Positions 37,728-44,234 of a DNA stretch of 44,234 nt are shown in pieces. A program made the translations under genes and the position numbers. Numbering within the stretch: position 1 is the stretch's first letter; each line of letters begins with the position of its first letter. The stretch comes from Verrucomicrobiaceae bacterium. Its GTDB lineage: Bacteria; Verrucomicrobiota; Verrucomicrobiia; Verrucomicrobiales; Verrucomicrobiaceae. The DNA lies in contig CANJVS010000002.1 in the NCBI GenBank assembly GCA_947477755.1, positions 1 to 44,234 on the forward strand, read 5' to 3'. The notes below the pieces were generated by a model. It was given only the letters and a program-made list of their open reading frames with translations, made no database searches and was not told the DNA's origin.

Positions 37728-38501
37728 CTATCTACTGGATTTTGAAATTAACTCTTGGCTGGACTTAATAGCGATCATTGCGCCTGATAGAAACACAGCG
37801 TTTACCCGCCTGAGATGAGGTGCCCCAGTCGGCCACTCACTGACCTGTTCATAGATTCCAAACAGTCGAAAGCCGTGCGATTCGAGCCCTGATTTCAGAT
37901 CCTCAAAGGGGGCATGATGAAGGTTGTCAGGGTTCATTCCCGCTTCGACTTCCACAAAATCGATTGCCTCACGACTCAGCATCGAATAGGCACCTTTAAG
38001 CACCTCACGATCCATTCCCTCGGTATCTATTTTCAGATAGCTGATGTGTGGTATGGCATTATCAGCACAAAAGCTGTCGAGTGATACAATCTTAACCCGT
38101 TCAGTGGAGTTAGATGCGCGGGAAGCCTCTGCCGTCGTTTGTTTCATTTGGCGATTCATCGGGGACACCCCATCCGAAATCATCTGCACAAAGCCGTTTT
38201 CTAGTCCAAGAGCCAGATGATGACAGTGAACATTGTGAAATGAAAAAACTGACTTTTCTAACAAGCCAAAGGACTCTTTGATGGGTTCAAATGAATGAAT
38301 GTGGGCCTTCGCAAATGAAGTCGCGTAAGCTTTCGCCGATTGTCCAGTATTTGCTCCGACATCAAAAATGACGTTCATCTGATAGTCGCTGAATTCACTC
38401 TGGATGTCCTTGAATTGATCCACCCCACGAGGAAGAACACGGAAGATATGGATCCCCAAAAGTCTCTCAGCGGTGCGGCGGATGAATGATTTAAACGTCA
38501 T
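37728..38501 (-). CDS. FkbM-family methyltransferase
   Basis: NVIFDVGANTGQSAKAYATSFAKAHIHSFEPIKESFGLL ... VSLDSFCADNAIPHISYLKIDTEGMDREVLKGA. Confidence 0.92.
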   Translation of the reverse strand: MTFKSFIRRTAERLLGIHIFRVLPRGVDQFKDIQSEFSDYQMNVIFDVGANTGQSAKAYATSFAKAHIHSFEPIKESFGLLEKSVFSFHNVHCHHLALGLENGFVQMISDGVSPMNRQMKQTTAEASRASNSTERVKIVSLDSFCADNAIPHISYLKIDTEGMDREVLKGAYSMLSREAIDFVEVEAGMNPDNLHHAPFEDLKSGLESHGFRLFGIYEQVSEWPTGAPHLRRVNAVFLSGAMIAIKSSQELISKSSR

Positions 38502-38540
38502 CGGCAGTCAGTGAATTCCATGCTAGAACAAGCCTGCTTG

Positions 38541-39665
38541 TTACTCACTAGGACCGGTTAAGGATTCATATTCATCCACGAATCGTTTGATGGATGCCGC
38601 CAAGGGCATTCCAAGCATTGCCACCTCTTTCAGACAGGTCATCACCATCCTCTTCCATGTCCAGCGTGCGCTCACTTGAGCATTACGAAGACCGATGGCC
38701 GCTATATCCAGACGGCTAGATTCTTCCATTTTTTCAGCAAGACTGGATGCATCACCAGTAGCATAAACAAAGTTGGGCGATTCGGTGAAGTACTCAGCAA
38801 AGCCAGGAATGTCTGGATAAACGAGCGCCTTCCCAAAGGTCATGCCTAAATGGATGATTCCTGAGTTAAGCCCTGACAGACGAGGAACAATGGCTATGTC
38901 GCATGAGTCAATGAATTGAGAAACCTCCTCTTCTGGGACAAAACGAGTCTCCACGGCAGCCTTTCTAGACCACAACCAGCAGCTCCAAAAAAACTTCATC
39001 CACATGATCTGCCACCTGGAGCCAATCAGGCTAAGCTTACCAGCCATTAGAAGCCTCTTCCGATTGATGCGAGCCTTGTCATAAGCCTTTCTTACCAAAG
39101 TCATCTCATCCCAAGAACGTAAAGACCCAAGCACCAGAATAACGAAATCCTTCGAAGATAGATTCCACTTTTGGCGACAATCTCCGCGGCGAATCTGATT
39201 TGCGAGCGTCACCTCATAATTAGCAGGTTGGTGAACCAGGTGATAGTTTTGCCCAGCCACGGGGAACTCTTTGAGAACCAGGTGTTTGGAAGCTTGTGTG
39301 TAATGGGTGACAGCATGGCAATGTTTATAAAACAGTGAATACAACTGATGATACAGCTCACTGGATTTGTGCTGATGCGGATGAAGGTTGTTGACTGTAA
39401 AAATCAAAATACTTTTCTCCCGCCAGTACCTTAACAACCGATCGATCTCCTCCAAGGACCTTGCCGTTGGCACCCGCCATTCGGTGAACTCTTCAGGCCA
39501 TTGAAAATGCACGATGTCATATCGAGCTGCACAGATCCGAAAGTTCAACAGCCCAGTCACAACCTCCCACCCTAGTTTGCGATAGCCTTCGACCATTCCC
39601 ATAGTGAAATTGGGTTCATTGGTCGCGATAAGAACTCGTGGCATAGGCCATTTACTCGAAGGCAT
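38541..39665 (-). CDS. GT4-like (GT-B) glycosyltransferase
   Basis: YDIVHFQWPEEF ... SILIFTVNNLHPHQHKSSELYHQLYSLFYKHCHAVTHYTQASKHLVLKEFP ... DIAIVPRLSGLNSGIIHLGMTFGKALVYPDIPGFAEYF. Confidence 0.82.
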   Translation of the reverse strand: MPSSKWPMPRVLIATNEPNFTMGMVEGYRKLGWEVVTGLLNFRICAARYDIVHFQWPEEFTEWRVPTARSLEEIDRLLRYWREKSILIFTVNNLHPHQHKSSELYHQLYSLFYKHCHAVTHYTQASKHLVLKEFPVAGQNYHLVHQPANYEVTLANQIRRGDCRQKWNLSSKDFVILVLGSLRSWDEMTLVRKAYDKARINRKRLLMAGKLSLIGSRWQIMWMKFFWSCWLWSRKAAVETRFVPEEEVSQFIDSCDIAIVPRLSGLNSGIIHLGMTFGKALVYPDIPGFAEYFTESPNFVYATGDASSLAEKMEESSRLDIAAIGLRNAQVSARWTWKRMVMTCLKEVAMLGMPLAASIKRFVDEYESLTGPSE

Positions 39666-39686
39666 TCAAACTGCACGATGCTGACT

Positions 39687-40475
39687 CTACTTTTTCAAAA
39701 CCAAACACTGGGTCAAGACCGGATAGCCGACACCCATCAAGTATGCTTCAAGCTGAGAAAGCACTTTCTCCGCACTGAATTCATCAAAGCCATACAACTC
39801 AGATTTCTTGCCCTTATGAATGAGAAATGGTGCCTGATCCAAAAGCCATTTGATGTTCATATTGGAACCAAACTCATTGGACAGTCGTGAACAGAAAGGG
39901 ATGAGATTTAAAAACAAATCCACCGTGAGAACGAATACACCGCCTGGCTTTAAGCATCGCCAGACATGAGTCATGATCGTGGTGACTTCATCCAAGGGAA
40001 GGTGCTCCAAAACACTCACGCAATACGCAGAGTCGAAGCTTTCGTCTTTGAATCCTGCATGATCTATCTTTGACGGAATCAATTTCACCTTTGTTCCGAA
40101 CCGAAGGTTGAGCTCAGCAAACTTATTCTGGTTGTATTGCCAAGAGCTTCTCAATTCAGGCTGTCCTGGGTCCACGTTGACAACGTTTCCGCCAGCGCGG
40201 CTAAGCACGAATTGCAGACCACTGAGCCCGCCACCGATCTCTAGCACATCTTTATTGAGACTCTCCAATTCAGAGAATGCCCACGGGTATTCGAAGGATC
40301 GAGTTGTGCTATTGTTCTGAAAACCAAAAGGATCCCAAGAATAGACCTTGTCGATAAGGCCCACTTTCCGAAGCAATTTATTTTTAAATGATCCAGGCGA
40401 GCGAAAACCGAATGGTGCACCGTGGAGATGATTCCATTCGATGTATTTTTGAGGTAGAACGCGAGGTGCTAGCAT
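39687..40475 (-). CDS. Class I SAM methyltransferase
   Basis: NKDVLEIGGGLSGLQFVLSRAGGNVVNVDPG ... FDSAYCVSVLEHLPLDEVTTIMTHVWRCLKPGGVFVLTVDL. Confidence 0.9.
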   Translation of the reverse strand: MLAPRVLPQKYIEWNHLHGAPFGFRSPGSFKNKLLRKVGLIDKVYSWDPFGFQNNSTTRSFEYPWAFSELESLNKDVLEIGGGLSGLQFVLSRAGGNVVNVDPGQPELRSSWQYNQNKFAELNLRFGTKVKLIPSKIDHAGFKDESFDSAYCVSVLEHLPLDEVTTIMTHVWRCLKPGGVFVLTVDLFLNLIPFCSRLSNEFGSNMNIKWLLDQAPFLIHKGKKSELYGFDEFSAEKVLSQLEAYLMGVGYPVLTQCLVLKK

Positions 40476-40501
40476 GGCTAGATTAATCCTACAAACTGAG
40501 T

Positions 40502-41776
40502 TCAGTCAGTGTTTGGAGTCTCCTTGATTGTCGTGACGCAAGGATAGCGAACCCCCCCATGTCCAGTACTGCGCATGGCAATGACTGGGGGGGTTGCGTC
40601 ACTTGGCAGCACGCTCACATAAGCGACGCTGGGCAGATAATCGACCATGCACGAATCACCTGATCTGATTCCTATGTCCAAGGCATAGCTGGTTGGTGCT
40701 AAATGGATCTTATCCACCTTTAACATCGCTTCGCCTCGAGTTCCTTTTTGGATCGAAAAACGACTTCCTGGGATGTCTGAGTCAACACTCATGATCCGAG
40801 TGCCGTCAGGCGAAGAGAACGACAGGGTAAAGGCTACATCAGCCATGCTTTCATAGGCGATGAATGACATTAGAAAACACGCCTGAAGTCCATGGAGCAA
40901 GGGTGTGCCGTTATTAATTGAAAACGAAGTAATTTTTGCCCTGGGGTCTAAATGACCGGGCCTCTTTACCTCCTCTGTGGAAATCGAACAGGCCGAATCA
41001 CCCGACACTTTTCTCAGGTATAAGTCAGTCACTGCCGAAACTGCACCTGTGGTTTTTAACCTGCCGCCATCCAAAAGCATCGCTGAAGCGCACAGGCTGC
41101 GCACTGCTGACATGTTATGACTGACAAAGAGCACCGTCCTGCCGCCACGTGAAACCTCCTGCATCTTGCCGAGGCACTTCTTCTGAAACTCGGCGTCACC
41201 GACGGCGAGCACTTCATCGACCACCAGAATCTCCGGCTCCAGATGCGCGGCGACAGCGAAGGCGAGGCGGACATACATGCCGCTGCTGTAGCGTTTCACC
41301 GGTGTATCGAGAAACCGATCCACTTCAGCGAAGGCGACGATCTCGTCGAACTTGCTTTTGATCTCCGCCTTCGTCATGCCAAGGATGGCTCCATTCAGGT
41401 AGATGTTTTCGCGGCCGGTGAGTTCGGGATGAAAACCGGTGCCTACTTCAAGCAGGCTGGCGATGCGGCCATTGAGCGTGATCCGGCCCTTGGTCGGTTC
41501 GGTGATGCGGGAGAGAATTTTTAATAGCGTGGATTTGCCAGCGCCGTTTCGACCAATGATGCCAACAACATCTCCCTGATTCACCTCGAACGACACATCC
41601 TTGAGCGCCCAGAAGTCTTCATCCGAGGAAGTAGACGGGATATGGGAGGAAGTTTGAAACAGACCCTTCACCTTGCGCGAGATGACATCACGCAAAGCGG
41701 TGTAGCGTTCCCGTGACTCATGGTGAATGCGATAGCATTTGCCCAGGTTTTCGACACGGATGATGGGCTCGGACAT
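40502..41776 (-). CDS. wzt: ABC transporter ATP-binding protein, polysaccharide export (Wzt/TagH type), copy 2 with a different C-terminal domain
   Basis: NBD nearly identical to 36456..37724 (MSEPIIRVEN-GKCYRIHHESRERYTALRDVI-RKVKGLF...); C-terminal about 170 aa not recognisably similar. Confidence 0.93.
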   Translation of the reverse strand: MSEPIIRVENLGKCYRIHHESRERYTALRDVISRKVKGLFQTSSHIPSTSSDEDFWALKDVSFEVNQGDVVGIIGRNGAGKSTLLKILSRITEPTKGRITLNGRIASLLEVGTGFHPELTGRENIYLNGAILGMTKAEIKSKFDEIVAFAEVDRFLDTPVKRYSSGMYVRLAFAVAAHLEPEILVVDEVLAVGDAEFQKKCLGKMQEVSRGGRTVLFVSHNMSAVRSLCASAMLLDGGRLKTTGAVSAVTDLYLRKVSGDSACSISTEEVKRPGHLDPRAKITSFSINNGTPLLHGLQACFLMSFIAYESMADVAFTLSFSSPDGTRIMSVDSDIPGSRFSIQKGTRGEAMLKVDKIHLAPTSYALDIGIRSGDSCMVDYLPSVAYVSVLPSDATPPVIAMRSTGHGGVRYPCVTTIKETPNTD

Positions 41777-41780
41777 GGGC

Positions 41781-41886
41781 GAAATGAGAAATGGGAAAGC
41801 AGAAATGTGAAAGCAGAAAGCAGAAATCTGACAAGAACCACAGAATTGGATTTCCCATTTCTGCTTTCTAATTTCTATTTTTCTTT
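41781..41886. repeat. Paired inverted heptamer arrays, unit R5
   Basis: Plus strand ATGAGAA|ATGGGAA|AGCAGAA|ATGTGAA|AGCAGAA|AGCAGAA|ATCTGAC; minus strand AATAGAA|ATTAGAA|AGCAGAA|ATGGGAA; perfect 12-bp inverted repeat AGAAATGGGAAA (41787-41798)/TTTCCCATTTCT (41851-41862). Confidence 0.9.
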
Positions 41887-42240
41887 GGTGCGGTTGACCA
41901 TGGTGGTCATGATCGCGATGAGTTCGCCAGACTCCCGCTCATGGGGCATGGTCTGCTCAGAAGGGATGCTGCAATCCTCTCTGAGGAGTTCCAACCACAA
42001 CTGCGTTTCGTCGGCTTCTTGAAGTGCTCCGCCGAGCTTGGAGACGAATTCATCATTGGACCTGGCCCTTGAAGTCTCTCGAACATGGGCAGCCACTGAA
42101 GTGCCCGAGCGAAGCATTTGTCGCGCAATGATTCGAACCTCTTCCCGATTCCGTGGCAGCGCGATAAACAACCGAATGCTCTGTGAGGCAAATGCCTTTG
42201 CTCGATCCCGAAACTCTTGTGAAAGGCGTCCTGAATTCAT
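41875..42240 (-). CDS. Four helix bundle protein (23S rRNA intervening-sequence protein / TIGR02436-like)
   Basis: SQEFRDRAKAFASQSIRLFIALPRNREEVRIIARQMLRSGTSVAAHVRETSRARSNDEFVSKLGGALQEADETQLWLELL; stop codon lies inside the R5 right arm; start at MNSGRLSQEF. Confidence 0.88.
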   Translation of the reverse strand: MNSGRLSQEFRDRAKAFASQSIRLFIALPRNREEVRIIARQMLRSGTSVAAHVRETSRARSNDEFVSKLGGALQEADETQLWLELLREDCSIPSEQTMPHERESGELIAIMTTMVNRTKEK

Positions 42241-42248
42241 GTGATTAA

Positions 42249-42342
42249 AATGGAAAAGCTGAAAGCAGAAAACAGAAATGTAAGAGACGGAGGGCTGAAA
42301 TGAATTTCCCATTTCTGCTTTCACATTTCTACTTTTTCTGAG
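42249..42342. repeat. Paired inverted heptamer arrays, unit R6
   Basis: Plus strand ATGGAAA|AGCTGAA|AGCAGAA|AACAGAA|ATGTAAG; minus strand AGTAGAA|ATGTGAA|AGCAGAA|ATGGGAA; 19-bp ATTTCCCATTTCTGCTTTC (42304-42322) identical to 41850-41868. Confidence 0.9.
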
Positions 42343-43654
42343 CCTCCCAGCGCCTGAACTTCCGCCAGATCATGAAGCAGGCGAGCAGCATGGGAGGCAC
42401 TGAGGTGAAGATGTTGAATCCAAGAACTCCTGCGACGCTGGAGAGATCAAAGAGACAAAGGCCTGCGATCTGGGCGGCGATACCGACCGGGATGACGAGG
42501 GTCATGGACTGCACCCAGCCGCGTGCCATGAGCAAACCCCAGGTGATGGTGGAGTAGCCATTCACAATCATGCCCAGCACCGTGAAGCGAAGCTCATTGC
42601 TGAGGTGGCTGTATTGGGGCCCGAGGAGCCAGAGAATCGGAGTTGGAAGCAGGACGGCAAGTCCCAGAATGCCAGTCGCGAAGAGGGCATAGAGAGCACA
42701 CACTTTTCTAAACTGAGCCAGAAGCTGGCGGCGATCTTTGCTGCGTGCAAAACTGGGAATGGCGATCTGAACCAGAGGAGCCCCGGCCAACCCAAAAATG
42801 ACGATCAACCGGCCCAGCGCACCCATATCCGCAACTTGGGCTGAGGCACCAAACAAACTGATGAGCCCCACGCTTAACTGCCCCTGCAGACAGTTGAAAA
42901 TAGTGAAGGGATACATGTGCCGCACCTTCTGCCGGATGTCCGCATCATAGACGCCGGTGGCAGGGATGCCGGGCAACAATATTTGTCCGGATTGCAGCCT
43001 AACTAACAGATAATAAACAAGATTGGAGAGGCAGGCTGCCAGCATCACCCCGATGAAGCAGTAATTGATCGGATAGCTTTCCGGCAGGCTTCCGGACTTG
43101 ATGCCGCCAAACGTGAAAAAAACAGGCAGCAGGCAGGCAGCAGTGAGCGCGAGCCGGGTCACAGCGTTGGCGATCTCCGCGAACAATTGCGGGCGATAGC
43201 GCGAGTGAAGACGATTTACGTTGGCAAGAATTTGAGCGGTGGCCATGGGCCAGGCGATGAGCGCGCCGGCGATTGCAAGGCCGGCGATGCTCCACAAAGG
43301 CGCATTGACTCTAAGCATCAGGATGGTGATCCATGGAAGGGTCACCGCCAGGGCAATGCCGGTCAGCCGTCGCTGGTGACGTCCGACGGCGGCGATTACT
43401 TGGGAGAATTTTAATTGATCCTGCCAGACCTGACCACCAATGGCATTGGTGGCCACACTGATACCTGCATCGGAGAGAAGAACGATCATGGTCAGCATGG
43501 AGCTGGCTACGGTAAACCAGGCGTAGGAGGTCTCACGAGGCAGAGTCCACAGCGCAAGGAATCCGGACATGGCATTGACGCCCATGATGAGCGCCTGTGC
43601 TCCGACCACACCGCTGACGAGAGGCATCCAGCGTCGAACCCATGGTGTGCTCAT
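42329..43654 (-). CDS. Polysaccharide flippase-like (Wzx/MATE-MVF superfamily) membrane protein
   Basis: About 12 hydrophobic helices; N-terminal MPLVSGVVGAQALIMGVNAMSGFLALWTLPRETSYAWFTVASSMLTMIVLLSDAGISVAT typical of polysaccharide biosynthesis proteins. Confidence 0.8.
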   Translation of the reverse strand: MSTPWVRRWMPLVSGVVGAQALIMGVNAMSGFLALWTLPRETSYAWFTVASSMLTMIVLLSDAGISVATNAIGGQVWQDQLKFSQVIAAVGRHQRRLTGIALAVTLPWITILMLRVNAPLWSIAGLAIAGALIAWPMATAQILANVNRLHSRYRPQLFAEIANAVTRLALTAACLLPVFFTFGGIKSGSLPESYPINYCFIGVMLAACLSNLVYYLLVRLQSGQILLPGIPATGVYDADIRQKVRHMYPFTIFNCLQGQLSVGLISLFGASAQVADMGALGRLIVIFGLAGAPLVQIAIPSFARSKDRRQLLAQFRKVCALYALFATGILGLAVLLPTPILWLLGPQYSHLSNELRFTVLGMIVNGYSTITWGLLMARGWVQSMTLVIPVGIAAQIAGLCLFDLSSVAGVLGFNIFTSVPPMLLACFMIWRKFRRWEAQKK

Positions 43655-43691
43655 CAATGATCGATCGATATCCCGTTCCCCTGATCTTACG

Positions 43692-44234
43692 TCAAATCAC
43701 ATCGGCGAAGGTCTTTTCCGTTTTGCGGAAATACCAAACGCCAAGGATGAGAAAGAGAATGCTGAGGGTGGTGGAGAGCAGGAAACTCTCCCAATGCAAC
43801 GTCGTGGTGCCGCAGATCGCCCAGCGAAAACCGTCGATGATGCCGACGATCGGGTTGATGGCCACGATGAGATGTCCCAGATCCCCATAGCGCTCCTGGA
43901 TCACGCTGGTGCTGTAAAACACCGGTGAAACAAAAAGCCCGAACTGCACGACGAATGGGATGATGTAGCGGAAGTCGCGGTACTTCACATTCAGTGCAGT
44001 GAAGAGGAGTCCAGGCCCCATGGCGCTGAGGAATCCGAGCAAAATGAAAACAGGCAGCATGAGCAGCCGCCATGTCGGCATCATCCCGTACCAAACCATG
44101 AGCACCCCCAGAATTACCAGGGAGATGGCAAAGTCCACAAACGCCACGACCACGGCACTGGCGGGCAGGATGAGGCGTGGAAAGTAGATCTTGGAGATGA
44201 GATTTGAATTGCCGACCAGACTGGCGCTGGACTC
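43692..44234 (-). CDS. wzm: ABC-2 type polysaccharide export permease (Wzm/TagG), 5'-truncated by window edge
   Basis: Frame open to window end: ESSASLVGNSNLISKIYFPRLILPASAVVVAFVDF...GPGLLFTALNVKYRDFRYIIPFVVQFGLFVSPVFYS...NPIVGIIDGFRWA. Confidence 0.93.
   Translation of the reverse strand, partial: ESSASLVGNSNLISKIYFPRLILPASAVVVAFVDFAISLVILGVLMVWYGMMPTWRLLMLPVFILLGFLSAMGPGLLFTALNVKYRDFRYIIPFVVQFGLFVSPVFYSTSVIQERYGDLGHLIVAINPIVGIIDGFRWAICGTTTLHWESFLLSTTLSILFLILGVWYFRKTEKTFADVI

Noticed and set aside
41720-42022. 100-aa plus-strand ORF across the R5 repeat
   Set aside because: Low-complexity translation (NEKWESRNVKAESRNLTRTTEL) generated by the heptamers; antisense to wzt and the four-helix-bundle gene.
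41875-42240. Diversity-generating retroelement (Avd-like protein)
   Set aside because: No reverse transcriptase, template repeat or variable repeat was found nearby; only the fold family is suggestive.
41781-42342. CRISPR array interpretation of the repeated tracts
   Set aside because: The periodic unit is 7 bp, degenerate, with no unique spacers of 26-40 bp and no cas genes.

Overview
The window is a single, almost entirely minus-strand, densely packed surface-polysaccharide (EPS / O-antigen-like) biosynthesis and export locus of about 42 kb (2151..right edge). It is flanked at the left by an NtrC-family response regulator (648..2015, -) and a convergent, left-truncated MalK/UgpC-type ABC ATPase (1..645, +). 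Gene style suggests Verrucomicrobiota or a relative; this is inference only. The locus encodes about 14 glycosyltransferases, about 12 SAM methyltransferases (three FkbM-like, one TylF-like), Gmd + Fcl (GDP-fucose branch), an AsnB-type amidotransferase, a WecA/MraY-like initiating transferase, two Wzy/ligase-like membrane proteins, a Wzx-like flippase, an ABC-2 permease (Wzm, right-truncated) and two Wzt ATPases with near-identical NBDs but unrelated C-terminal domains. The most unusual signals are: (1) a dispersed, degenerate 7-bp-periodic purine-rich repeat (core GAAAGCAGAAA, variant AGTCAGA) at six or more places, including in frame inside a glycosyltransferase and as paired inverted arrays bracketing a four-helix-bundle (23S rRNA IVP-like) gene at 41.8-42.3 kb; (2) a roughly 270-bp intergenic element (about 28783-29053) made of successive perfect hairpins; (3) a response regulator whose AAA+ domain lacks the GAFTGA loop and has a degenerate Walker B. 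Start codons were adjusted by reading where the ORF track over-extends. No database or folding computation was run.
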